A stretch of DNA of 64,000 nt from Hemerocallis citrina (lineage: Eukaryota > Streptophyta > Magnoliopsida > Asparagales > Asphodelaceae): the NCBI GenBank assembly GCA_017893485.1, contig CM030360.1:148719249-148783248 (forward strand). Direction: 5' to 3'. This document shows, piece by piece, positions 49,271-61,033 of the stretch; position 1 is the first letter of the stretch, and every line of letters begins with the position of its first letter. The notes under the pieces were generated by a model that was not told the origin of the DNA, made no database searches, and saw nothing but the letters and a program-made list of their open reading frames with translations. The translations under genes and the position numbers were made by a program.

Positions 49271-50094
49271 AGCACTGTTCACAGTACTATAAACCCACGC
49301 CGTAAACCAGTATGCCAAATTCCATTTTCTGTTATAACCCAGAGTTAAATTTGCTTTATTCCACTAATCTGTTTCTAACTCTTTTTTTAATAAGCTCGAT
49401 TTCTCAATCAATTTGTACTTACTCAAAATCTAATTCCTTTCCAAAATGTATTCTTTCAAAAATACAGTATATTGCGTATATTTTAAATTCACAAAAATTT
49501 ATTTCCAACAATATAACAAAATTTTAATCTTGCATTAAAGAACTCATATTATCAATTTACAAATAAAATGTTGTCTCTCATCAAAACTTCTTCATAAAAT
49601 TCTTTATACTCATAAAATGTATACTAGTGAGACTATTTTCCAAATTTCTTTACTACATTAGCTTCTAAAAAAAATCTTTTTCATACATGTTGCATTATTT
49701 TGACTATTATAAGAATATTCTAACATGCATCAATTTTCATTCCAATAATTTCCTACATGATACTTACTCTTTCTCTTTCTAATTTAATAACAGTTCTAAT
49801 CATTCGTTTGATTCACAATAGCATTTAAACACATTATAACACAATTAAATTAAGATCATGCCATCTACATTCATCCTATCAATCAAAATTTAACAATTAA
49901 ACCATATATCAACTAGCATGCATCATACTCCTAAATTTAGAAAGGATTTAAGAAACACCCACCCAAAGAAGTATTGATTTTTTAGCAGTTGAACTCCAAA
50001 ATAAGCCTCACTCCGCCTCGAAATTCGCGCACCAAGGCAAAAACCCAAGCTCCATTTTGGCAGCAAAGACAAACAGCACCTCCTTTTTCATACA

Positions 50095-50194
<100 letters not shown>

Positions 50195-51780
50195 TGATCC
50201 AATGAGAAACAATTTAAAATGAGAAAATGAAAAACTACAATTTTTACCGTTGGATATGAGGGGATTGAAATGAGTGGCTCTCATTCATTTGGATTATTTA
50301 ATTGAGAACCTGGTTTTTTTCTAGATCTATCAAAAAAACCAAACCAACTCATGTCAATCCCTTCTCTTTAATTTTTTCTAGTTTCTCCATAAACCCAGGT
50401 CAATCTCTTCTCTTTGATTTTTTCTAGTATCGCCCATTCGCCACTGCACCGCCATCCCCCAACGTCGCCCCTTCCGCGATAGGTCCTCTCTTCTCTTGAT
50501 TGATCCAAAATTCCATCAGATGATAAAAATTCCATCAAAAATTTTCATCATATTGAAAGATGACAAAAATTCCATCAGATAAACAGAACTATATTGGGCG
50601 AAAGTTCATGTTAACAACCCTACTTCATATATCATTACCCAACACTCCAATAGATTTGACAAAAAAATCCATTTCAAGGAGAATTCGCAGAATTATGACT
50701 TTGATCAATCACTTTACGTTAGTCGCCATGAATAAATCCTTCAGTAATGCTTTGATTTTCCTTTGTTTATATTATGGCTATGATGGAATTACACCTAGAT
50801 GCTTGATACTACACTAAATACCTAATTAAGCACACATATTCTGAACTTGGGCTATGATGAACCAGGTTTGCTCTACATTGATTTTAATTTTTCATATATA
50901 CAGGTACTAAATATTGATTAGAAAACTTTGAACAAAGTTGATTTTTTCGTGTAATCTGCTTTGAAATTGAATTTTGCTAAAATTCTTCAATGTTGTGTGA
51001 GTTGGGATGTTGCTGAGTAGTATTATGGTTTGGTTCTGCGTTCATGATGTCAGCCTAATTTTTACTGCATTCATAATGTTCATGTTCAATACTAGCTATA
51101 TTTATCATGTGGTCATATTCTATCTTGCTACATTCAAATACACAAGCCTTTTTATTGATGCTTTTAAAGCTGGAAGAGGGGCTGCACTTGTTGCAGTTTA
51201 CCGGTGCTATATTGAGTTACATGCAGTTTACTGGTGCTATATTGAGTTTCATTGATGTATATAACCATGTAAACGTTAGCAAGTGAATTCTATATTTTCT
51301 TTTTTGTTAATTTTTATAGCGAAGGAATCCTGAAGCAACAAATATTTCATAGCAGCGGTGGTTAACTTTTATAGCGAGATTACAGAAGACACTAATGCCC
51401 CCACCAGTGTGAGGGATCTACAATATGACAGTGATGAAGGATCAATAAATTGACAAAGAAATTAACGCAAGGGGATCCAACAATATCAACAAAACAGCAA
51501 ACAACCATACTTCACCATTGAAATTAACGTCCATACATCAAAAAATTTAATGTGAAAAAATTTAACTCGTAGAAATAAAAGCACTAAACAATCTATTGAG
51601 AGTATTAGTTACTCCAAATGCTCGCACTTGACGAATTTTCAGTACTAATAACTTTGTTTTTTCTCGACAACCTGAGATAAGAATAAAAGAACATGAGATA
51701 AGATTAAAAGAATAATTTACGAGAAATAAATTAAGTTCATACAGTTATCTTACCAAAGAAAATCTAATTTAAGAATCATT

Positions 51781-52077
51781 CTAATCTGGACAATTTTGAC
51801 TATCATGACCTGCATACTTGTTGCATGTTATGCAATGTCTTTTATTCTTTTCTTGTTGTTCCATGGCCTTCTCTTTCCCTCCTTTTAATCTTTTCCTGCT
51901 TCCCTTCGTCTTCGAAATATCTGGTATGCAAACATTGTCATTATATGAAGTTGTTGGAAGATCATCTGCCGTGGAATGTTTCTCTTTCATCTGGTTCAAA
52001 TCAACACCCAAGTTTTCTTTCATTTTTAGTAATTCATCTCTCAAACTCTTTCCTCTTTCCATAGCATGGAACTTCAA
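51781..52077 (-). pseudogene. FAR1/MULE-like C-terminal fragment
   Basis: The 98-residue frame starts MKFHAMERGKSLRDELLK and has KGSRKRLKGGKEKAMEQQ and a zinc-knuckle-like CITCNKYAGHDSQNCPD (CX2CX4HX4C pattern, with an extra residue). Such a basic stretch followed by a knuckle is typical of the C-terminus of FAR1-related proteins, which derive from Mutator-like transposases. The DNA-binding and transposase domains are absent. A host FAR1-type gene fragment captured by a transposon is equally possible. Confidence 0.5.
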
Positions 52078-52289
52078 GTAACATAACTGGATTTAACTTA
52101 TCACCATTGTGAAATTTACTTTCAGAGTGCATGCATCTTGCTAGATATTCAAAGAAAGGAAGAAGGAAGGGGAAGGAGGAGAGTGTGAATGGTTAGGGGG
52201 TGTGGGGTGATTATAAAGGGAATTAGGAGATAGTTATATTAACTAATTGTCCACTAATCACCCACTAACTCCACTCTCTAATTCAAAAG

Positions 52290-52335
52290 CATTACTCTCT
52301 CCCTCCATCCCAAAACAACTGGCCAATATTTGAGG
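52290..52335. mobile_element. Stowaway/mariner-like terminal motif, single end
   Basis: TTACTCTCTCCCTCCATCCC followed by AAAACAACTGG resembles the CTCCCTCCGTYCCA terminal repeat of plant Tc1/mariner (Stowaway) elements. No matching inverted end was found nearby, so it is a fragment or chance match. Confidence 0.4.
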
Positions 52336-53055
52336 TGTGCACATTGCACTTGTGCATGTGCACGTGCTTTATGTACACATCACACTTTAATATCTTTATT
52401 TATTTAAAAGAAAACATATATTAATATATATAATATATATATATTTGAATATTAGTTTATCTTAATCAAAATTTAGTTTTTTATGCACAAATAAAAATAA
52501 ACACAAACACTTCAAAATTTTCTTTTGAAAAAGAGAATACACCCAATATGTGTATCGCAAACACGTGCGTCGCACGTAAAATATCAAAATACGAAATCGA
52601 CTTTATCAATGGAAAAATATTTAAAGATAATCGAAATATAAGAAAAATATATTTAATGTACACATTCAATAATGTAATCAATACGTACATTAAAAATACG
52701 TGCACCACACGTATAAAGAATATTTTAATCAAAAGTAGGAGAAAAATATATTTCCGTTTATAAAACAAATTCAAATAATTCATAAAGTAAATAATTGTAA
52801 CACATATAAAATATTATACATAAATGACATGTGCATCGGTAATACATGCAATGTACGTAAAATCACAAAGATTGAAATTTAATATTTGAGTTGACTCAAA
52901 ATAAGATAAAATGAATCTTGAAAAGATGAAAATGCATAAATAATCAGAATCCAAAATACATAGTGAAATACGTTACGGATATTACCCATAACGGTACAAA
53001 ATACACGTGCGTAACACATGAGGGGCAAAATTATCATTTCTAATTTTGTGTTACA
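52336..53055. other. AT-rich region with repeated ACGTGCRYCRCACGT-type hairpins
   Basis: Short palindromes recur in AT-rich sequence: ACGTGCGTCGCACGT (about 52563-52577), ACGTGCACCACACGT (about 52699-52713) and relatives at about 52352, 52830 and 53004. They resemble the hairpin near Helitron 3' ends, but no CTRR follows. No coding sequence is visible. Confidence 0.45.
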
Positions 53056-53442
53056 GAGCTCACTGTGAAGGAAAAGAAGGAGGCAGTTGCAGCCGAGAAG
53101 ATAGTTGTGGCGAAGGAGGCCGAAGAACAAGCGATGGAGAAGGCCAAGGGGTTTCTCTATGTGAACATGGCAAAGGCCTAAGCCCGTGCCATAGACGATG
53201 TTACAGCAAAGTTTCCTAACATCGACTGTGCCGAGTGGCGCTTGTTCCCCGATCCAATCCCTGGGTTCGACTATGTTTCCGAAGAAGGTGACGAAGTCGG
53301 AGAAGATGACCGAGGGGAAGATGTCGAGGGCGACGAGGCGGAGGCAGATGCTGCCAATTCTTTGCCCCTAGTGGTCAATGCTGAAGCACACGTGGTCGAG
53401 CCTTCTGTGACCGTGAATCCTTCAAAAGAGGTCGACCTCTGA
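53056..53442 (+). pseudogene. Antisense accessory ORF of P, 3' end
   Basis: The coiled coil resumes as ELTVKEKKEAVAAEK and continues AKEAEEQAMEKAKGF to an in-frame stop near 53179. The frame then runs to IDCAEWRLFPDPIPGFDYVS and a strongly acidic tail (EEGDEVGEDDRGEDVEGDE), ending at 53442. A possible poly(A) signal (AATGAAATAT, about 53535) follows. The acidic tail and coiled coil suggest a nuclear or binding role, but no function is known. Confidence 0.65.
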
Positions 53443-53699
53443 CTCAGTTGTATTTTTATTCCCTTTTTAGTCTAGGTATTTTGTATCGACGCCTAATAGC
53501 GGAATGGCCACCGCTCTTGTACCTTCATCGGAGTAATGAAATATATCTTTTTTGCACAAGTGTTGTGTATGGTGGTGAGACTTGGATCTTCTTGTAGCCT
53601 CGCTTTACCTTAGAACTATCTTGTAGCTCTATTTCACCTTAGAACTATCTTGTAGCTCTATTTAGACTTAGAATGATTTATGTTTCTCTCTTTGGTTAA
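53443..53699 (+). other. Spacer between antisense ORFs of P
   Basis: No gene. It contains two to three copies of a roughly 32-base unit (ACCTTAGAACTATCTTGTAG followed by CTCTATTT) at about 53608-53672, then a T-rich stretch ending TTCCCCAG at about 53708 that looks like a splice acceptor. Confidence 0.6.
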
Positions 53700-54458
53700 C
53701 TTCCCCAGGGTAGTGAGGCGTCGCGTCTTCGCGTCAAACTTTGTATTACTAAGTTGGGACTCACCGAATCTCGGGAGAGGCTCTCTAAAGCGGAGTTGGA
53801 GCTTTGTCATTTGAGATTGATCTTGACTCACCGAGATGTCGAGACGAGGCATCTTGAGGAGGTTCTCTAAGAAGTGCCCCCTGAGGGTGGGGAGGTTGGC
53901 CCCTCTATGGCCGCCAGCAAAGCTTTGAGACTGAAATTCCTTCGGCACTCTCTGTTCGCGGTGACGTCGGAAAGGGACTAGCTGAAGAACGTGGTGCTCG
54001 AGAAGAGTTTAGAAGTGGCTCATCTCCGGAGGACCATCTTTGAGCTCTCGCAAGGGGGTAGCACGAGTGGGGTGCCTCGTTTGAAGCTTAAAGTGACAGA
54101 TGACTCCCTCAAAGAGCGGCTCCTCGAGTTAGAGGCGGAGAATCTTCATTTAAAACGACTCTCCGAAGGAAGCAATGTCAGGAGCATTTCTTGTCTGCAT
54201 AGGGAGTACACCCCGGGGAGATCGTTTCATGAATTGGTGCTACGCATGCCTCTGCGAAACCCTGGGTATGCTCAAAGTGGCGTGGCTAGTTCGTCTAGTA
54301 GGGCTTTGGTTGGAGGTGCCGCTAGACCCATGGGTCCTGACGGTATGACTCAGCTCGCAGGTTCAGAGCTTTCTTCAGAGCCATCGAGGGAGTGGCACAG
54401 TGCTCGTCGCCTTTGTGTGTCACTTAATAGGAGTATCCCACTTCCTAAGAGGAGTTAG
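53700..54458 (+). pseudogene. Second antisense coiled-coil ORF of P
   Basis: Plus strand. The first part (from about 53709) reads LGLTESRERLSKAELELCHL then RDVETRHLEEVL with a stop, and continues in the same direction to a second segment with its own ATG at 53991: EKSLEVAHLRRTIFELSQGG, DDSLKERLLELEAENLHLKR, then a Ser/Gly/Pro-rich end, stop at 54458. Heptad leucines suggest a coiled coil. It may be a further exon of the first antisense gene or a separate gene. No known family was recognised. Confidence 0.5.
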
Positions 54459-54691
54459 GGTGACTCTTTGTAGTTTTGTAGGAGTTTTTGGTCTTGAATA
54501 AGACTTGTATCCCCAACTTTAGTAGAATAAGATATTTGTAATATGATCTTGAATAAGACTTGTATCTCCAACTTTAGCGGAATAAGATATTTGTAGTATT
54601 CAAGCAATGTTTTTGTTGGTTGCGCCTTTTTGATCTTGTAATGAGCCTCTTTTGCCTAAAACACTTGTAACTTTCACACTTGTATTCAGAA
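54459..54691. repeat. Short tandem duplication after the second antisense ORF
   Basis: A roughly 54-base unit (GATCTTGAATAAGACTTGTA followed by TCCCCAACTTTAG) is present twice at about 54494-54600. Repeated AATAAG motifs could act as poly(A) signals for the antisense transcripts. Confidence 0.6.
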
Positions 54692-55145
54692 GTTTTCGAC
54701 AGTTGCGGGAGCAATTTCAAATGGTGAGCTACTTTGCACTTGCTTGTTCGCAAGCGGATAAAGTGTCATTGAACCAAGTGTTGGACTCCGAACTTGTTGT
54801 TTAAAGGTTTTCAATAGTTGTGTGATCAATTTCAAATGGTGAGCTACTTTGCACTTGCTCGTTCGCAAGCGGATAAAGTGGCATCGAACCAAGTGTTGGA
54901 CTCCGAACTTGTCGTTTAAGAGTTTTCAACAGTGGTGGGAGAAATTTCGAATGGTGAGCTACTTCATACTTGCTCGTTCGCAAGCGGCTAAAGTGGCATC
55001 GAACTAAGTGTTGGACTCCAAACTTGTCGTTTGAGTTTTCAACAGTTGTGTGAGCAATTTTGAATGGTGAGCTACTTCGCACTTGCTCGTTCGCAAGCAG
55101 CAAAGTGGTGTCGAACCAAGTGTTGGACTCTGAACTTGTCGTTTA
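54692..55145. repeat. 115-bp tandem array of element P
   Basis: Four units start at 54692, 54807, 54922 and 55035 (period 115, 115, 113). Each has GTTTTCAACAGTTGTG, AGCAATTTCAAATGGTGAGC, TACTTTGCACTTGCTCGTTC, GCAAGCGG and TGTTGGACTCCGAACTTG. It lies between integrase and the antisense ORFs, unrelated in sequence to the W-box array. Confidence 0.9.
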
Positions 55146-55395
55146 AAAATTTTTGTACTTAGAGTGTACGCTTTGGAGTAAGACAATCAAAAGATTTAGA
55201 CAATAGCTTTTATGAGAAGTAAATTGCTTTTATTAAAGAGGACTAAGTGGTTGCTTCTGAGTTTCCAGCCTTTATTACATTTGAGAAAATCAAATAAGTA
55301 ATAAGAAAAAAAACAAATTAAGAAATGCTTTAGGCAGAAGTTGCTTCGAGCAGTGTTTGAACACCGTCTTGGTACTTCAACAAGTGTTCTGCATT
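55146..55395 (-). other. Noncoding region downstream of integrase of P
   Basis: AT-rich, no recognisable gene on either strand. It separates the integrase end of P from the 115-bp array. Confidence 0.5.
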
Positions 55396-56720
55396 TCATG
55401 TTCTCAGTACTCCCCCCCCCTTCCCCAGGTCTTCAAGTTGATAAGCGTCAGGGTGGACAATTTTGGAGATCCTGTACAACCCTTCCCAATTAGGAGATAG
55501 TTTCTCTTTCTTCCTCGGGAAAGAAATTGATAGTTTTCTCAGAACCATGTCTCCTTCTTTGAGATTTGTAGGACGGACACTCTTGTTGTATGACTGCTTG
55601 ATCCTGCACCGATAGATCTCTTGACGAATGGAGGATCTTTCTCGAATCCCATCGATGAGGTCAAGGTTGCCCCGAAGTTGGTTTGAATTTTGCTCTTCAC
55701 TGAAGGCTAACAAGCGGGGAGTGGGTAGGCCAACTTCAAGTGGAATGACGGCTTCTGAGCTGTAAGTAAGGTTGACAGGAGATTCTCCTGTTGGGGTCAG
55801 CTTAGTGGTATGGTAGCTCCAAAGCACATTAGGGAGTTGTTCGCTCCATAATCCCTTGGCAGACTTGTCGAGTCTCTTCTTTTGGCCGGAGAGAATTTAC
55901 TGGTTGGCATTCTCTGCTTGAACGTTGGATTGCGGGTGGGATATTGAGGAGAATCGTTGCTGGATACCGAGGTCTGTACAGAAATTACGGAAGGCTGCCC
56001 CCATGAATTGGGTCCCATTGTCAGTTACTAAGATCCGAGGTACGCCGAATCTGCAGACAATGTTTTTTTCCAAAATAACTGCTGGACTCTGTTCTCAGTA
56101 ATTGTTGCTAAAGGCTCGGCTTCAATCTAATGGGAGAAGTAGTCTATCGCAACGACAAATAATTTCTACTGACCAAGCACTGGAGGGAAGGGTCCGAGCT
56201 AGTCCATTCCCACATTGAAAAAGGGATCAGAATGGATAATGAGGACAGCTTAGCTTGTGGCAAATGCCAAATGGTTTAGAACTTTTGACAGGGGGCACAG
56301 TGGCGAACGTGTTATTCGGCGTCGCTGAGGAGTGTGGGCCAGAAATAGCCATGATTCAGAATTTACGGGCGAGGGACCTTGCTCCCAGATGGGCACCACC
56401 TGCCCCTTCATGGACCTCCTCGGGGGAGAGGCATCACAAGTATGGTCTACCGTCTACTTGAGTGTAAGAGCGCTTGTACATGACCCCATCGATGAGCGTA
56501 TATTGCTCGGCTCTAGTTCTGACTTTTCTAGCCTCTTTTGGGTCTGGAGGGAGGATTCCGTCTTTGAGAAACTCGAGAAGGGGCTTCATCCAATTCTCCC
56601 TGAGTGCCAGGGGTAGTATTTCCATTGATTCGAGGCTTCCTTCCTCGATGCTGAGTCTTAAAAGGACTTCTATCAAAACGGTGCGTTCAAGCTTCTGGAG
56701 AGAAGTGGAAGCCAACTTTG
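55396..56720 (-). pseudogene. Element P integrase
   Basis: The N-terminal side (56434-56715) has EGSLESMEILPLALRENWMK and GVMYKRSYT, a typical Tat integrase lead-in. The core near 55900-56130 contains FGVPRILVTDNGTQFMG in a broken frame; stops and frameshifts are frequent there. The C-terminal part (55396-55827) is one open frame with LPNVLWSYHTTKLTPTGESP, GDMVLRKLSISFPRKKEKLS and PNWEGLYRISKI. No chromodomain is present, unlike A, B and C. Confidence 0.85.
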
Positions 56721-56733
56721 AGAGGGCATCTTC

Positions 56734-57120
56734 CTACCCATTCTCCTCTAGGGGGATTCGTTTGAGTTCTGGTTCTTGGAAAGTAGCAAGCAACTCTTTG
56801 ACTTTGGCCAAATATTTGACCATGCGATCACCTCTTGCCTCATACTCCCACGATACCTGGTTTACCACCAGCTGTGAGTCACTAAATACTTTGACGTGCT
56901 GAGCACCGGCCTTGCACGCAAGGCATAGACTAGCTATGAGAGCCTCATATTCTGCCTCATTGTTTGATTCTCGAAAATTGATGCGGAGCGAGTATTGAAG
57001 AACGAAGTCATCGGGGCCAGTCAGGATGACCCCTGCTCCGATCCCATAGTGCATGAGAACCATCAACATATATAATCCAGAACGGGGGTTCCTCTTTTTC
57101 TATGCTAGGGTCAGGGATAG
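56734..57120 (-). pseudogene. Element P second RNase H (Tat type)
   Basis: Motifs GAGVILTGPDDFVLQYSLRI, NFRESNNEAEYEALIASL and HVKVFSDSQLVVNQV are those of the archaeal/plant-like RNase H that Tat elements carry besides the ordinary one. The first catalytic segment (YVDGS) lies upstream in another frame, so there is a frameshift near 57060. Its presence assigns P to the Tat group. Confidence 0.85.
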
Positions 57121-57292
57121 TGCTCTCCACTATGAACTCTGCTAGGAATTGTGCCTTGATAGCGGTTCTTGGCTGATAGTTGATATCATGTTGGCTCAGC
57201 TCTATGGATCACTTCATGAGGCGCCCCAAACTTTTGGGCTTGTGGAGCACTTGCTTGAGGGGCTAGTCGGTAAGAATGACCAGCGAGTGGGC

Positions 57293-58450
57293 TTAGAAGT
57301 AGGGACAGAGCCTTCTAGCGGGCATGACTAGTGCATAGGCCATCTTTTCTATATTCGAGTAACGGAGTTCGGCATCTCTGAGAACCTTACTCACAGAGTA
57401 GATCGGCCTCTGGGATTTGTCCTCTTCTTTCACTCGGACGGCACTGAGGGTCTGTTCTGAGGTGGCGAGGTAAAGGTAGAGGATTTCCTCAGGCTTGGGC
57501 TTGCTTAGGAGCGGGGAGGTGACCAGATATGCTTTGAGTTGGTCGAAGGACTCTTGCTGTGGTTGCCCCCACTCGAATCCTTTTATTCCTCTGAGAGCCT
57601 TAAAGAATGGGAGACACTTTTCTCCTGACTTGGAGAGGAAATGCCCTTTGGCGGCGAGGCGCCCTGTGAGCCTTTGCACTTCTTTGACATTTGACGGGGG
57701 AGCCATGTTCTGTATGGCTTGGATCTTCTCCGGGTTGGCTTCTATGCCCCTTTGGCTAACCATAAACCCTAGGAATTTTTTAGATGACACACCGAAGGCA
57801 CACTTGGACAAGTTAAGCCTCATATTGTGACTTCGGAGTACATCGAAGGCTTCCTGAAGGTCAGTCACGTGGTCCTGCTTTCTGAGGCTTTTTACCAAAA
57901 TGTCATCCACATATACCTCCATGTTCCGTCCGATCTATTCTTTGAAAACTTTGTTGATGAGGCGCTGATATGTTGCTCTGGTGCTCTTTAGCCCAAAGGG
58001 CATGACGCGGTAACAATACAAGCCTTGGTCTGTTGTGAATGAAGTCTTCAAAATTACCGGGGGAACATCCTGATCTGATTATATCCAAAGAAGGCGTCTA
58101 TGAAGCTCAAGAGTTCGTGACCAGAGGTGGCATCAATTAGCGCATCGATACTAGGGAGTGGGAACAGATCTTTCAGACAGGCCTTGTTCAGATCGGTGAA
58201 TTTGATACAAATTCTCCAGTTCCCTTTGGCCTTTTTGACCATCCGATGTTGGACAGCCACTCGGGATAATTTACCTCTTGGATGAACCGAGTTGCCAAGA
58301 GTTTTTCTACTTCTTCTTTGATGGCCTACTGGCGGTCTAGTGCAAACTTGCGACGCTTCTATTGGACTGGTCTGGCTTCGGGGGCCACGCTGAAGTGGTA
58401 CATGAGCAATTCTTCCGAGATTCCAGGCATGTCGGCCGCGGTCCATGCGA
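57293..58450 (-). pseudogene. Element P reverse transcriptase and first RNase H
   Basis: Upstream part (58054-58446): GNWRICIKFTDLNKACLKDL, FPLPSIDALIDATSG and FIDAFFGYNQIRM. A frameshift near 58060 and a stop near 57940 follow. Downstream frame (57293-57922): MEVYVDDILVKSLRKQDHV with the catalytic YVDD intact, LNLSKCAFGVSSKKFLGFMV, the thumb, then KPKPEEILYLYLATSEQTLS and AELRYSNIEKMAYALV of the RNase H-like connection. P thus keeps the RT active site that both A and C have lost. Confidence 0.88.
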
Positions 58451-59165
58451 AGAGGTCACAGTCCCCCCTAATGCATCGGATAATGTCGGCTTTGACCGGA
58501 TGGGCAAGGACCTTGCTAACTTTTAACGTTCTGGTTGGGTCTTCTTCTGAGATGACTATTTCTTCTAGCTCGTCGACCGGCTTAGAGATGGCTTGGCTGT
58601 TTCCTAGGGGGAGCTCGAGGGCTTCAAGAGAGAGGACCGCCCCCAACCGAAGTCATGTAACATTTTCGGGCAGTCTCCTGGCTTTCTCTGACCTCTCCAA
58701 CCCCAGCTGTGGTGGGGAATTTCATCTTCATATGGAAGGCTGAGGGTACGGCTTGAAGAGCGGCTAGTCCGGGTCGGCCAAAGATGACATTGTATGCGAC
58801 CTTTACATCGACAATCATAAGTCCACTGGTTTGGTTCGGGTGGCCTGGGTTTTGCCAGCGGTTATGTCGAGAGTGATAACTCCCTTGATCTTCACTGGCA
58901 CCTCGGAGAAACCGTGGAGAGTGTAGCCGGCGGGTTTAAGGTATTCTCGAGACAACTTGAGGCCTTGGAAGGCTTCTAGGAAGAGGATATTGACCGAACT
59001 GCCATTGTCGACCAGGATTCGGTGCACTTCGAAATTGGCCATATGGAGGTTTATTACAAGAGCATCACAGTGAGGCGTTCGGACGTCTTCCAGGTCCTTA
59101 TCTGAGAAGGTGACAGCGACCCCAAGGCCCTTGGGAGAAGGATAGTTCTGTACTAAGTTTACTTC
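58451..59165 (-). pseudogene. Element P aspartic protease and linker
   Basis: FEVHRILVDNGSSVNILFLE holds the retropepsin-like motif in the Tat form (DNGSS). It continues EVPVKIKGVITLDITAGK, a frameshift near 58815, then VKVAYNVIFGRPGLAALQAV and FHMKMKFPTTAGVGEVR, typical of the protease-RT linker of these elements. A stop at 59166-59168 separates it from gag. Confidence 0.8.
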
Positions 59166-60961
59166 TCAGACGAAGGCTTTTCGGGAGGAGTTCGACTCTC
59201 CCCCCATTGGGCCTCCGTGGATGAGGTGTAAGACAGCTTCAGCTTCAGATTTAGGGGACTCAACAGGTATTTCCCGTCTCTTATTTGCCCCTCGAGGAGG
59301 TGGAGGATCTACTCTGTCCTTCCTCACAAATTTGGCAAGTGGTCCTCTTTGAATGAGGGCCTCGATTTCAACTTCGAGGGATCGAAAAATGTCAGTGTCG
59401 TGGCCATGATCCCTGTGGAAGCAGCACCACTTGTCTATATTCCTCTTCTTTCCAGGTGTATTCATTTTCAGAGGAGGTTGGAGCAAGCCCTCTTTGCCAT
59501 CCTCCATGAGGATAGATGAGACACTGGCATTCAGAGGGATAAACTTTTCGAAGCGGAGAGGAGGGCGGCGCTGGTCATTTCTGTCCTTCTGGAGTTTCTT
59601 AAGACCTTCTTCTTCTAGTCCCTTCCTTTTCTCCTGGACATGGGCTCTTTCTGATCAAGCGGAAGGAGGGCTTCTTCTGCCCGAATATATATCTCGCTCC
59701 TCAGTAGGAGTTCCGAGAAGTCCCGGAACAGCTTTTTAGCGAGAGATGCCTTTAGGTCAGCATGATTGATGTTTTGTCGAAATGAAGCAGAGGCCACCGA
59801 CTTATCAAGAGAGGCGAATACCAAGCCTCGGTGGTAAAGCGCTTAACATAGTCCCTTAAGCACTCGCCCTTCCTCTGACTGAGTGCCAACAAAGATGTGT
59901 TTGTCTTCTCGGCACGGTGGCTACTCACAAAGTGGGTGAGGAAGAGCTCCTTGAACTGGTCGTAGGAGAAGATGGAGGCGGGGATCAGTCGGGAGTACCA
60001 TTTTCTCGCAAGTCCCTTCAGCGTGGTTGGGAAGGTTTTGCAAAGGAGCGTGTCCGAGGTCTGGTGAATCATCATGAGAGTTTTGAAACTCTCGATGTGG
60101 TCGGCAGGGTCCGTTTCTCCATTATAGGACTCAAAGTGGGGAGGCTTGAAGGCCTCAGGGACCGGGGCCTCCATGATGGCTCTGGAGAAAGGAGGCCTGC
60201 TCGGGCGGAAACTCCTTGCCCGCTGTTCTTCTTTTCGGTTGAGCCTGTTGAGGCACCTCTCCATCTCATGGAGACGGCAGTGGACAGAGTCATCCCTCCG
60301 TTCGGATCTAGTCGACCCTCGAAATTCTCCTTCATGAGTGGCGGTATGGCGAGGGCTAGGTGTGCGCTGGTCATGACTCAGAGCATGGGCAGAGCTAGGC
60401 GCATGTTGATCCTAACTAGTGGCAATATTAAGAGCTCATAGGATATCTTCTTTGAAGTTCTGGAACTCGGCCTGAGTGACTGGTGCTCCTTCAGCAAGAC
60501 GGTCCCCCGGTGCGACTCGGCTTATTGGAGTACGACTTCTCCGCCGACGACGTGGAGGGGACTCTCTTCGCCTCCTCGGGGAGGGGGTTCTTCTAGGCCT
60601 TGGTCTGCGGGGAGACCGAACTTTGGGAGCCCGCCTTTCATTCAAACAGGTTCGGAGATCGACCCCCTGCTGTTGATTAACGATTTCTTAACGGAGATCT
60701 AGCCCGGGAGGGCTTTGAGAATCCATAGTCATTTGAAGGGTTTCGAACTAAGATTTGGTCATGCTGGAAGTGTTGTCCCTGACGGCTCCAACGGGAGCCT
60801 CCTGGGGTAGCCCCCCCTGACTTGGGAGGAGGCTGTTCAGGCTGCGGCTGCTAAACTTGTTGGTCGAGTTGAAGAGAAATATCATGGAGTTATGGAGGAG
60901 GAGGAAGAGGAGTGGTTTTTTAGCTGGATGCCGTTGCCTTCCCTTTTCCTTTAGGAGGCAT
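59166..60961 (-). pseudogene. Element P gag
   Basis: It starts MPPKGKGKATASS at 60961 with a stop a few codons later. The N-terminal region has an Arg/Ser/Pro-rich stretch (60436-60645). The gag core (59752-60264) has PHFESYNGETDPADHIESFK, ALARKWYSRL-like GLARKWYSRLIPASIFSYDQ, FKELFLTHFVSSHRAEKTNT and GECLRDYVKRF. The C-terminal part (59166-59507) has WCCFHRDHGHDTDIF, a zinc-knuckle-like motif. Several frameshifts separate these parts. Confidence 0.87.
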
Positions 60962-61017
60962 GGCTTGGAAACTGCATTTACCGGTGATATGTGACTGGAT
61001 TGCTTTTTTTGTTTTCC

Positions 61018-61033
61018 ACAGACGGCGCCAATC
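61018..61033 (-). other. Primer-binding site of element P
   Basis: On the minus strand GATTGGCGCCGTCTG directly follows the 5' LTR. TGGCGCC at this place is a tRNA-complementary primer start common in Tat/Athila elements; the exact tRNA is not assigned here. The site differs from the initiator-Met site of A, B and C. Confidence 0.75.
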
